Positions 17,260 through 26,700 of a DNA stretch of 64,000 nt are shown here, piece after piece. This DNA is from Aurantiacibacter rhizosphaerae (GTDB lineage Bacteria; Pseudomonadota; Alphaproteobacteria; Sphingomonadales; Sphingomonadaceae), in assembly GCF_009807005.1 (NCBI RefSeq), contig NZ_WUBR01000001.1:1240001-1304000 (forward strand), given 5' to 3'. The notes under the pieces were generated by a model. That model saw nothing but the letters and a program-made list of their open reading frames with translations, had not been told where the DNA came from and made no database searches. The position numbers were made by a program, and so were the translations under genes. Each line of letters starts with the position of its first letter. The first letter of the stretch is position 1.

Positions 17260-17692
17260 GGCGGTTTCCCGAAGTGTTCGGGGCAGAGCATAGGAACCGA
17301 AAACCGCTCGATTCAAGCAGGAAAAAAGCCCTATGCAAATATACTTTGCGCGGCAAATTCGCGCGCCGGGCCGGTCAAGCCACCGTACGATTCCAAGCTA
17401 GTTTGACGAGGTGCGTCTGCCCTCTCCGGCGCACTCTCCCTGGGGCGGAGCCGCGACAGCCGCGGCTCCGTCTTAACGGGATCCAGCGCAAACCGCGCGC
17501 TCCCAGCAAACTTGTTTGTCTCGCCAGGCACGATGCCTGCCATGCCTGCGACGATTTGTAGCGCCGTCCTTCATGCTGCACCGCAAAAACGAAACGTTGT
17601 TTCGAAAACTTGACATGATGCGTAAATTGCGGTTAACCAGACAACCGGAAAAATGACCGAAAGATTCGGCGAGGGACGGCGGGGAGAGAGTG
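17260..17692. other. Divergent control region, SDR and araC copy 1
   Basis: This 433-bp gap holds no convincing gene. It contains a 15-bp palindrome at 17590-17604 and a TTGACA hexamer at 17610-17615 that may be the -35 box of the araC promoter; the matching -10 (TTAACC, 17633-17638) is weak. The left part, near the SDR start, shows nothing I can name. Confidence 0.4.
17590..17604. promoter_or_regulatory. CGAAAC-GTT-GTTTCG palindrome, possible IclR/AraC operator
   Basis: Perfect 6-bp arms with a 3-bp centre lie just upstream of a TTGACA hexamer and about 90 bp before the araC start. The GAAAC/GTTTC arms resemble IclR-family sites as I recall them. Which regulator binds is inference. Confidence 0.4.
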
Positions 17693-18661
17693 ATGGAACT
17701 ACTGAGCACGAAGGGCTTGCCCGAAGGGCGCAGGGCGGCAGCGTGGGCGGAACTGTACGCCACCCGCATGAGTGCCTGCGATTTCATACCGCAGCATCGT
17801 GACGAGTTCGATGCAGAGCTGCGGATCGGCCACCTTGGGCCGGTAAAGCTGGCGCGGCTGGAGCTGGATCGCTGCAGCGTGGAGCGTAAGCCTTCTCACA
17901 TCTCCCGCAACTCCTCTCGCCTTTACAATTTCCTGTTGCAGGCGAAGGGCACGAGCATCTTCTCCCACTGCGGCAAGGAGGCCGAGCTGGTGGAGGGTGA
18001 TTTCGTCCTTTGCGATACCAGCCTGCCACATTTCTTTCGGACCGAGACGCAGTCAACCACCGTCATGGTGCGTGTTTGTGCAGAGACCCTCAAAACCTAT
18101 CTGCCCACACCGGCGCAATATTGCGGCCAACGCCTCGGCCGTGCGGATGGCTTGTCCGGCGCGGTAGCAGCGATGGTGGGCGAACTCAGCAGCGGCGGCG
18201 TCGCCAGTGTCAACCACATGTGCCAAGAGAGGGTGGCTCGATATCTCCTCGAAATGATCTCGATGGCCTACACCACGGGAGCAGGCATCGCGCCAAGCGA
18301 GGAAGCGACCGCCGTTGCATGGCAGCGCCACAAGGATGTCATTGGCTATATCGAGGACAATCTGCGCGACCCTGAACTTTCGCCCGCGACAATTTCCGAA
18401 GGCCTGCGAGTCTCGCCCCGCTATTTGCGCGCGGTGTTCTCTCCCGGCGGGGAAAAGATGGGCGCCTACATCCTGCGCCGCCGCCTTGAGGAATGCGCCC
18501 GGCAAATGGCCAGCCCGGCATGGAAGGCGCATACGCTGACCGAGATAGCCTTTTCGTGGGGCTTCAACAGTGCGGCCCATTTCACGCGCACCTTCAATGA
18601 AAAATATGGTCAGGCCCCGCGCGAATATCGCCGCTCCCGGCTCGCGTGTCTCGCGGCCTGA
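17693..18661 (+). CDS. AraC-family transcriptional regulator (copy 1)
   Basis: A 322-residue regulator. The N-terminal ligand-binding half is of the AraC-binding-2 type (LGPVKLARLELDR; SHCGKEAELVEGDFVLCD). The C-terminal pair of helix-turn-helix motifs spans about residues 215-315 (SPATISEGLRVSPRYLRAVF and LTEIAFSWGFNSAAHFTRTF). It is strongly similar to copy 2 at 29871-30821 (shared YIEDNLRDP, SPRYLR, RRRLEECA-x-Q). ATG 17693 overlaps a GTG at 17690; GGGGAGAGA precedes both. It is divergent from the SDR gene. The effector is unknown, but its location suggests control of the 18.9-26.8 kb unit. Confidence 0.9.
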   Translation: MELLSTKGLPEGRRAAAWAELYATRMSACDFIPQHRDEFDAELRIGHLGPVKLARLELDRCSVERKPSHISRNSSRLYNFLLQAKGTSIFSHCGKEAELVEGDFVLCDTSLPHFFRTETQSTTVMVRVCAETLKTYLPTPAQYCGQRLGRADGLSGAVAAMVGELSSGGVASVNHMCQERVARYLLEMISMAYTTGAGIAPSEEATAVAWQRHKDVIGYIEDNLRDPELSPATISEGLRVSPRYLRAVFSPGGEKMGAYILRRRLEECARQMASPAWKAHTLTEIAFSWGFNSAAHFTRTFNEKYGQAPREYRRSRLACLAA

Positions 18662-18881
18662 GAGAGAACCCGTCCGGCAATGATAGCTTGAGCAACGGGA
18701 TGACAATCACAGTGCGATTCATCGCGACCAGCTGCGGTTTTTGCCCTTTTCGGAACTGAAACCTGCCTTAGTCGGCTTCGGCCTTTGCAGCGATTGCAGT
18801 TTTGCTCCTTCCATGAATAGTTGATCCTGCATCGGACGGTGGGTTTTCTCGCCGAGCCGGATCGTCGGAGGGAGATTAGTC

Positions 18882-19886
18882 TTGGCTGGAAGCCTGAAAT
18901 ACGCGTTCGCAAATGTAACGGGGTTGATGCTGCTCGCATCATGCGCAGCCGTGCAGGAGCCTGCGCCGCAGCCAGATCCGGGGCCGATCGCTGTTTACGG
19001 CAATGTGCAGACTTTCGAAATTGCCTCCACTCTTCTTGCAGCGGAAGAATTCTATCCGGGCGAGGCGACGGTGCGGATGGGCTCGATCGCCAACCTAGTG
19101 GGCGAACCGCCGGTGCCGGGCTTTGGCGAGGAAGGGGAGGCCGATGTTGCGACCAATGCCGAAACGCAGGCCCTGCGCTATTCGGTAAAGCATCCCAACC
19201 TGCGCATCCTGATGACGGTTACCGAGGGACTTTACCGCGTGGTTGCGCGCCGCTCCGCCGGGATCGAGAGCATGGCGGATATGCGCGGCAAGCGCGTCGC
19301 CACCATTCCGCAGACCTCGGCAGGCTACTTTTTCAAGCTGATGCTGGAACGCGAAGGCCTGAGCTACGCCGATATCGAAGCGGTTTCCATCGTGCCGCTT
19401 GCCGGCATGACCGAGGCGCTGGAAGCTGGCGAAGTCGACGCGGTGGTGATCTGGGAGCCTGAAAGCGAAAATGCCGCGCAGGTGCTGGGCGACGACCTGA
19501 TCGTGTTCAGCGGCGAGGGCGTTTACCGCGAGCTATTCAATTTGAATTCCACCGCAGAAAAGCTGGCGGATCCGGTTACCCGCAAGAAGATCGTCTATTT
19601 CATCCGCGCGATACTGGATGCGAGCGAAGAGGTTCGCAGCGATCCCGCACGGGCGCAGCAGCTGGTGACGCAATCGGGCGAGTTCGATCCGCAGGACGTG
19701 GTCGATAGCTGGGAACACCATGCATGGCTCGCCAACGTGCCGGATGACCTGCTGGATGTGCTGGTGGTGCAGGAACAATGGCTTGCCGAGCGCGACGATC
19801 GCGAGCCGCGCACGCGCGAACAGCTTGCCACGCTGATCGACACCAGCGTTTACGAAGAAGCCGTCGCGCTGGGAGCGGGCGGATGA
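18882..19886 (+). CDS. NMT1/SsuA-type ABC substrate-binding lipoprotein, orphan
   Basis: A 334-residue periplasmic binding protein of the NMT1/ThiY/SsuA class. The N-terminus is a lipoprotein signal with lipobox LASC. Binding-domain features include FEIASTLLAAEEF, MADMRGKRVATI (the family's 'L-x-GK-x-VA' segment), TSAGYFFKLML and EAGEVDAVVIWEP. The TTG start at 18882 has GGAGGGAGA upstream. No ABC permease or ATPase gene is nearby, so it may deliver substrate to another transporter or act as a periplasmic scavenger. Its stop overlaps the start of the triple-SnoaL gene (ATGA), which implies translational coupling of binding protein and enzyme. Confidence 0.82.
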   Translation: MAGSLKYAFANVTGLMLLASCAAVQEPAPQPDPGPIAVYGNVQTFEIASTLLAAEEFYPGEATVRMGSIANLVGEPPVPGFGEEGEADVATNAETQALRYSVKHPNLRILMTVTEGLYRVVARRSAGIESMADMRGKRVATIPQTSAGYFFKLMLEREGLSYADIEAVSIVPLAGMTEALEAGEVDAVVIWEPESENAAQVLGDDLIVFSGEGVYRELFNLNSTAEKLADPVTRKKIVYFIRAILDASEEVRSDPARAQQLVTQSGEFDPQDVVDSWEHHAWLANVPDDLLDVLVVQEQWLAERDDREPRTREQLATLIDTSVYEEAVALGAGG

Positions 19887-21790
19887 TCCGTAACGCTTTC
19901 ATCCTGTTTTGCGCAGCTCTGCTGGCCATTCCCGCTGCGGCGCAGGAGGCCGCGAATGACGTCGCGCTGGAAACTGCGCGCCTCGAAGACCTGCGCTCCA
20001 TCCGCGAGATCAAGAACCTGCAGGCCACGTGGGGGCATCTGGCATTCCACGGAGCCTTTCCCGCCATGGCTTCTTTGCTGACCAATGATATCGAACTGGT
20101 GAGGGCGGGTAGCGTCATCACCGGACCTGCTGGCGTGGAAGGCTGGCTGCGTGAAACACAGGGCGATGGCAGCAGCGGTGATGCTTTCGTCCCCGGCATT
20201 CTCAACGCGCGGATTTTTCTCAGCCCGGTCATCACGCTGGCTAAGGATGGCCAGTCTGCCACCGCACGCTGGCATGAAGTGGCCATGACCGGTCGCAGCG
20301 GAGAGCGCGCCGATTGGCAGGGCCTGACCCACGTCATCGACTATCGCCTGGACCGGGGCGAGTGGCGGATCTCCCGCATCCGGCCCTATGAGCATTTCGC
20401 CGGAACCCAGGCCGATGGCTGGTTCCACGATGCCGAGACGCTGGAGCGCGCGCCCTATCACTACACGCCGGACGAGGCGGGCCGGATATTCACCGGCAGG
20501 AGCGCCGCCGAACCGATGAGCCACGCGCAACTGGCAGCGCAATCGGGCGCGCTGCTTGATCAGAGCCATGCGCTCAACCTGGTGAATGCCTATGGCTATT
20601 ATCTCGATCGCGGGTTGTACGACGATATCGTGGACCTGCTGGCCGACGACGCGACCATTGATGTCGCCGGACAAGGGCGCTGGGTAGGGGCGGATGGCGC
20701 GCGGCGCTATCTGCTCCGCTTCGGTGCACCGGGGCTGGAGCAGGGGGAACTGAACGACCGGCCTCTGCTGATGCCGAAGACAACCTTCCTGCCAGACGGC
20801 CAGATCGAAATCATGACGATCGAGCTGGGCATGACGGGGCAGCATGGCGGCAGCGGACAATGGTCGATCAGCACGCAGGTATTCCGCCTTGGCGAGGGCG
20901 AGGACGGCGTGTGGCGCATCGCCGCCATTACCCGCACGCCCTTTATGCGCGCCGATTATGAAACGGGGTGGAGCGATCCGCTGCCCGCAGCGCTGCCGGT
21001 GCCCGCTGGCGGAGAGCCGGATGCGGAGACCACGGTGCATGCGATGGCCTATCCGCAATCGGCCTATGGCGTGCCGCTGGCATCGCCATCGCTGAACCTG
21101 CCACTGTTCCGGCTGGAAGAGAAAGCCACGGGCGAGGTCACGAGCGAGGTGAATGCGCTCAATCATGCCGAGGCTTTTGACGGGGCGGCGAATGTTTCGA
21201 ATGCCTATGGCTATTACATCGATCAGTTCGCCTGGCGCGACACCGCCGCCGTCTTCTCTCGCGATGGCTGGAAAGAGCTATCCTATATCGGCACCTTCAT
21301 CGGTAAGGACCGGGTGCTCGCCAGCTTGATCCAGCGCTATGGCGAGGGCGGACCGAACGATGCCTTCCAGGCCATTCACCAGAAGACCCAGCCCTATGTC
21401 ACCGTATTCGGCGATGGAACGCGCGCCTTCGTGCGCAACCGTTTGCTGCAATTCAATTCCGGTACGGAGCCGGGCGGCAGCTGGATCGGCGGCGTTTACG
21501 AGAACCAGGTGATCAAGGAAGATGGCATCTGGCGTATCCACGGCATGGATCTCGATTACGTCTGGCTGGGCGATTACGACGGCGGCTGGATGGGCATAGA
21601 TCCTGCCAACAACTCGCGCTTTGGCGTGAGTGCGGATGTCATCGCCGAATTCGCCCCAAATGCGCCCCTGCGCGGCGAAACCTTCGCGCCCTTCCCTGAT
21701 ATCAGGCCGATGGGCTTCCACTTTGATAACCCCGTCAGCGGCCGGAAGGCCGAAACGCCGCTGACCTGGTCTGACGGCAATCGCGAGTGA
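19883..21790 (+). CDS. Secreted protein with three SnoaL/NTF2-like domains (paralogue 2)
   Basis: A 635-residue exported paralogue of the 3425-5539 protein. The signal peptide ends at IPAAAQ. Three SnoaL/NTF2 modules follow; modules 2 and 3 open with NAYGYYLD and NAYGYYID, the first with a diverged NLQATWGHLAF. The C-terminal HFDNPVSGRKAE block matches HYKNPVSGR of the paralogue. ATG 19883 overlaps the stop of the binding-protein gene. Each NTF2 module could be a separate active site or form an intramolecular trimer-like assembly. It probably acts in the periplasm on the material imported by the TonB receptor at 23758; the reaction is unknown. Confidence 0.82.
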   Translation: MIRNAFILFCAALLAIPAAAQEAANDVALETARLEDLRSIREIKNLQATWGHLAFHGAFPAMASLLTNDIELVRAGSVITGPAGVEGWLRETQGDGSSGDAFVPGILNARIFLSPVITLAKDGQSATARWHEVAMTGRSGERADWQGLTHVIDYRLDRGEWRISRIRPYEHFAGTQADGWFHDAETLERAPYHYTPDEAGRIFTGRSAAEPMSHAQLAAQSGALLDQSHALNLVNAYGYYLDRGLYDDIVDLLADDATIDVAGQGRWVGADGARRYLLRFGAPGLEQGELNDRPLLMPKTTFLPDGQIEIMTIELGMTGQHGGSGQWSISTQVFRLGEGEDGVWRIAAITRTPFMRADYETGWSDPLPAALPVPAGGEPDAETTVHAMAYPQSAYGVPLASPSLNLPLFRLEEKATGEVTSEVNALNHAEAFDGAANVSNAYGYYIDQFAWRDTAAVFSRDGWKELSYIGTFIGKDRVLASLIQRYGEGGPNDAFQAIHQKTQPYVTVFGDGTRAFVRNRLLQFNSGTEPGGSWIGGVYENQVIKEDGIWRIHGMDLDYVWLGDYDGGWMGIDPANNSRFGVSADVIAEFAPNAPLRGETFAPFPDIRPMGFHFDNPVSGRKAETPLTWSDGNRE

Positions 21791-21799
21791 AACTGGACC

Positions 21800-22717
21800 A
21801 TGACGATGTATGAATCTGACGACCCGCGTGCGGGCCTCTCAACAGCCAAGGGTGGATCGGGGCAGGCCGCAGCGTCAGCCAGCGATGCCTTCGGCACCAG
21901 CACCTACGCCCGCTATTACGACAGCGAACCGCAGGAGCGCAGCGACCATGCCCGAACATGGTACACCAGGGGCCAGAACATGGTCGTCTGCTATTCCGAG
22001 GTGGAAGACGGCGCGGTGTTCGAGCGCGACGGACAGGTGGACGAATATGTTCTGCTGCTGCCCGAAACCAACGTCAGCGCCACGGTAGAGGCCAATGGCG
22101 AGACGCAGGAGGTCGAACCGTTTTCGATCACCATGATCCCGCCGGGCGACAGCAGGATCAAGCTGCATGGCGAAGGGCCGGCCGTGCGGCTGATCTCCAC
22201 CCGCTCTCCCGATATCGTGGCCAAGGTCCACAATGCCGACCGCTATCCGGGCGATCATCCGCATGTGCCGGAACTGGAATCATGGCCCACACCGAATGGC
22301 GGTTTTCGCATCCGCAGCTACAGCCTCGACGTGCCCGATGAAGAGGGGCGTTTCGGCAAGATTTTCCGCTGCACCACCTTCATGGTCAACGTGTTTCCCC
22401 CGCAGGGTCCGCGCGATGTCACCAAGCTTTCGCCGCATCATCACGACGATTTCGAGCAATGCTCGCTGGCGGTGAAGGGCTGGTACATGCACCACCTGCG
22501 CTGGCCCTGGACGGCCGATCAGAACGAGTGGCGGGAGGATGAGCACGAGAGGTGTCTTGCCCCGTCGGTCTGCGTCATTCCGCCGCGCGTGATCCACACC
22601 TCCGCGCCATCGGATCCCCAGACCAATGTCCTCGTTGATATTTTCTCGCCCCCGCGGGAAGATTTCTCCGACATGCCTGGCTGGGTGCTCAACGCGGATG
22701 ATTATCCGCGCAAGTGA
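21800..22717 (+). CDS. Cupin-fold protein, two cupin-like halves, unknown function
   Basis: A 305-residue protein with no signal peptide. The first half contains a cupin-like barrel (VDEYVLLLPE; PFSITMIPPGDSRIKL). The second half has the better motif: SPHHHDDFEQC with likely metal-binding His and Glu, then PPRVIHTSAP with the last His. This is the layout of bicupins such as sugar isomerases and dioxygenases. I do not recognise the family. It starts 9 bp after the triple-SnoaL gene and precedes an amidohydrolase, so it is part of the same operon and may supply an isomerisation or oxygenation step. Confidence 0.7.
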   Translation: MTMYESDDPRAGLSTAKGGSGQAAASASDAFGTSTYARYYDSEPQERSDHARTWYTRGQNMVVCYSEVEDGAVFERDGQVDEYVLLLPETNVSATVEANGETQEVEPFSITMIPPGDSRIKLHGEGPAVRLISTRSPDIVAKVHNADRYPGDHPHVPELESWPTPNGGFRIRSYSLDVPDEEGRFGKIFRCTTFMVNVFPPQGPRDVTKLSPHHHDDFEQCSLAVKGWYMHHLRWPWTADQNEWREDEHERCLAPSVCVIPPRVIHTSAPSDPQTNVLVDIFSPPREDFSDMPGWVLNADDYPRK

Positions 22718-22739
22718 GGCGCAGGGGAGGGGAAAACGA

Positions 22740-23597
22740 ATGACCGCGGCAGGAGGAAACTCGATTGCGGGCAGTTTGATCATCGACTGCCACGCCCACG
22801 TGTTCGATGCATATATGCCGACAAGTCCCGATGCCTGGACGGTGCCGGACTATGCCTTCACGGTCGAGGATCTGCTTGGCACGCTCAATGCACACGGCGT
22901 GCATTTCGCCGTGCTTTCGGGCCTGTCCATTTCGGGCGGATACAACGACTACATGATCCGTGCTCTGCGGCAGCACAAGCGGTTGAAGGGCACCGCCATC
23001 GTCGATCCCCGGACAGACCTTTATACGCTGGAGCGGATGCAGGCGGACGGCATCGTAGGGGTGCGGCTGCAACTGGCGCGGCAGCAGACACTGCCCGACT
23101 TCAAATCTGCGGACTGTCAGCTGCTGATCCGCCGCATGCGCGATCTCGACTGGCATGCGCAAGTCGCGGTGGAAGGGCACAACCTGCGGCAGGTGATAGA
23201 CCCCTTGCTGGATGCAGGGGTGAAAGTGGTGATCGATCATTTCGGCCATCCTGCGCCTGAAGACCCGCTGGGCTGCGATGGTTTCGATGCCATGCTGGCC
23301 GCTGTCGATACGGGTTTGTGCTGGATAAAGATGTCAGCGGGTTTCCGTCTGCCGGGAACGGCCGCGTGGCGCGACGATCCCGATGGCGATCTTGAAAGCG
23401 TTGCCGCGACGGTGGCGGCAGAGTTGCTGCGCCGCGTTGGTACCGATCGCCTGCTGTGGGGCAGTGATGCACCATTTGTGGGCTATGAAAGCCGGGTGAC
23501 TTATGAGCAGGTTCTGGCCAGCTATGCCCGTTGGCTGCCCGACCCGGAAAAGCGCGCGGAAATCTGCCGCACGGGCCTGCAACTTTACTTCAATTGA
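22740..23597 (+). CDS. Amidohydrolase family 2 protein (third copy, cytosolic)
   Basis: A 285-residue amidohydrolase-2 protein. The metal motif IIDCHAHVFD is near residues 14-23, VIDHFGHPAP follows, and the late Asp is in LLWGSDAPF. It resembles the 2-pyrone-4,6-dicarboxylate hydrolase-like (LigI-type) branch more than the other two amidohydrolases here, an impression from the DHFGHP and WGSDAPF blocks. AGGGGAGGGG precedes ATG 22740; upstream in-frame codons lie inside the cupin gene. It is the fourth gene of the operon that ends with the TonB receptor. Confidence 0.83.
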   Translation: MTAAGGNSIAGSLIIDCHAHVFDAYMPTSPDAWTVPDYAFTVEDLLGTLNAHGVHFAVLSGLSISGGYNDYMIRALRQHKRLKGTAIVDPRTDLYTLERMQADGIVGVRLQLARQQTLPDFKSADCQLLIRRMRDLDWHAQVAVEGHNLRQVIDPLLDAGVKVVIDHFGHPAPEDPLGCDGFDAMLAAVDTGLCWIKMSAGFRLPGTAAWRDDPDGDLESVAATVAAELLRRVGTDRLLWGSDAPFVGYESRVTYEQVLASYARWLPDPEKRAEICRTGLQLYFN

Positions 23598-23681
23598 TCC
23601 GGTAATGCCCGGCCTGCGAGTGCCGCCTGCGGCAGAAAGGCGTACCCTTTTGGGAAAGCCCTGAATCCCCTTCCCTGCGAA

Positions 23682-23691
23682 TGAAACAACC
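23682..23691. promoter_or_regulatory. TGAAACAACC element before the second TonB receptor
   Basis: This 10-mer occurs on the opposite strand at 5811-5820 upstream of the first TonB receptor. Both copies are in 5' regions of receptor genes in the same cluster. A match this short can arise by chance. Confidence 0.25.
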
Positions 23692-23757
23692 GAAGCGTCA
23701 TCTCCGGCCACCAGAAACCCGGAAGAATGAGGCGCCGGACTTTGAGGGAGGGAATAC

Positions 23758-26700
23758 ATGCTTTTGAAACGATCACGTACTGGTAAACTGGAGACAGGAG
23801 CCGCACTGGCCGCATTGGCCATCGGTCTGCTGTCGGCGACTTCGGCCATGGCCCAGGAAAACGTTCCGCCGCCCGCTGACCCTGTCAGAACTGACGATGC
23901 AGAAGCCTCCATCGTGGTGACCGGCACGCGCATCAGGCGCGATGGCTTTAACGAGCCGACACCGGCAACCGTCTTTAGCGCGGAAACGACCAATGATCTT
24001 GGCATCGTGAATGCAGGCGACATCGTTGAACTGATCCCGCAGAACACCGCGTTCCAGTCCGACGCAACGGCGGGCATCACCGCCGGTGCCGATGTGGGCG
24101 CAAGCTTTGCCAACCTTCGCGGCCTCAACCCTGATGGTGGCACCCGCACGCTTACGCTGGTCAACTCGCGTCGCTTCGTGCCGACATCCAATGGCGGGTC
24201 GGTCGATCTCAACATGATCCCGACGGCAATGATCGAGCGGGTGGAAACGGTGACCGGCGGCGCTTCTGCTGCCTATGGCTCTGACGCCATTGCCGGTGTG
24301 GTCAACATCATCCTCAACACAAATCTTGAAGGGTTGCGGCTCCAGGCCGACTACGGGCAGACCTTCCGCGGGGATGGTGAGGATTATCACGCGTCCGCTG
24401 TTTACGGCACGTCCTTCGGTGATGGCCGCGGCCATGTGGTGTTCGGCGGCGAATACCAGAACGTGAAGGGCATTGGGGATTGTGCCGCCGTGCGCCTGTG
24501 GTGTGCGGAAAGCTGGGATATTTTCTCCAATGAAGGTGACGTGCTGCGCGATGGCACTGTGACCGGCTACAACACGCCCGGTTCTTCCACTTTCGGCGAG
24601 CCCAATTTCGTCATTGCGCCCAATTCCAAGCAGGCCTTCAACGATAGCCGCGGCGTGGTTCGCAACCGTGGCCCGGCAAATCCTGCCGCGCGCAACCTGC
24701 GCTTCAACGACGATGGCACGGCCATCTTCGACTTTGACCCCGGCATTTACGTAAACGCCAACACCTTCGGCCCGCGCAGCGGCGGCGACGGCGAATCCAC
24801 CTATGCCGATTCCGATATCCAGACACCGCAGGAACGCTACGTCGGATATCTCTATGCGGAATACGCCTTCAGCGACGCGATCGAGGCTTACACAGAGCTG
24901 ACCTACTCGCACCGGGAGGCATCGAATTCCGGCGTCACCGCAGGTCCGCGCTCGACCTTCTTCATTAAGCCGGACAATGCCTATCTGCCGGATGAACTTG
25001 TCGATCTGCTCGACGGTACGTCCTTCAGCCTCGGCAAGGATGTGGACAGTCAGATCCCGGCCTTCAACCAGGTGGAAGCCGATGTTTTCCGCGGGGTTCT
25101 GGGCTTTACGGGCGAAATCGGCAGCAACTGGACCTGGGACGTCTATTACCAGTACGGCAAGAACGACCAGCATCGCGATGGCCGCTATTCGCGCGTCAAC
25201 ACCGAGTTCCAGTATGCGCTCGATGCGGTTGACGAGGGCCAGTTCCTCACCGGCACGCCCAATGGCAACGTCGTCTGCCGCGAAACGCTGGCCGCAAATC
25301 CGGACCCGCGCTCGCAAGGCTGTGCACCGCTCAATCTGTTTGGCCTCGACAATCTGACGCAGGAGGCGATCGATTATGCCTATCGCCCGATCGTGCAGGA
25401 TTTCAAATATTCGCAGCACGTTCTTGCTGGTGTGATCAGCGGTGACCTGTTCGCAGGGTTCGGAGCCGGTCCCATCGGTGCTGCAATCGGCGCGGAATAT
25501 CGCACTGAAAAGGGTGACGTGACCAATGGCGACATTCCCAACTTCAATGATTACGCCTTCACCTTCGGCACCGATTACGGCGGCTCCATCGACGTTTTCG
25601 AGGCATTCGGCGAGCTGAATGTCCCGATCCTTGCCGATGTTCCCTTCGCCGAAATCCTGGAGCTGAACGGCGCGGTCCGCTGGACGCAGAACACCGCCGA
25701 CAACGCCAACACCGGGGAGAGCAAGACCACCGATGCAATCAGCTACAAGCTGGCAGGTATCTGGGAACTTGGCGCAGGTGTCCGCCTGCGCGGTTCGCGG
25801 TCCCGCGATATCCGATCGCCGGGTTTCCGCGAGTTGTTCAACCAGCAGGTGCCGACCGAGGAAGGCTCTTCGCAGGGCATTGTCGACAATTTCAACATTC
25901 CCGGCTCACCGGGGCTGGGTGATGACCCGACACCCATCCTGAACGGAGGCAGCTTTGCGCTGCAACCGGAAAGCGCGGACACGACCACGCTCGGCGTCGT
26001 CTTCCGTCCCGACTTCATTCCCGGTCTGCGGCTGTCGGCTGACTGGTACCAGATCGAGGTGACCGACACCGTCACCACGCTGCCGGGCCAGAGGATCGTG
26101 GATTTCTGCGGCGACTTTGACCTGTTCTGCGATCGCATCACCTTTGCCTCGCCAAACGACATCACCTTCGTCGATGCGCGGCAGGTGAACCTTGGCAGCC
26201 TGGACGTGCGCGGCTTCGATTTCGAACTGGCGTATAATTTGCCGCTGTACGAGGTGTTCGCCGGATCGGAAGGGGCGGTAAGCCTGCGCTTGCTGGCCAA
26301 CCACCAGTATGATTTCCAGGTACAGGCCGATCCAACGACGCCGGTCATCGATTATGCCGGTCAGTCTGGCCCGGTTACGAACGGCGGCGATTTCAACCCG
26401 GCACCGGATTGGATCTACAACGGGTTCCTGTCCTACGACGATGACAATTTCAACGCGACGCTGTCGGTCCGCCATATTCCAAGCGGCATTTACGACGTGG
26501 AGAAGATCGGGCCGCAAGACGCGGGTTATGACCCGTCACTGCCGGACAGCATCAATGACAACCGTGTAGACAGCGCGACCTATTTCGGCCTCGCCATGTC
26601 CTACCAGATACCCATCAACGCTGGCGGAGACCGGTACGTGGAGGTGTTTGGCGCGATCCAGAACCTGTTCGACACCAAGCCTCCGGTTGCGCCGGGCGGT

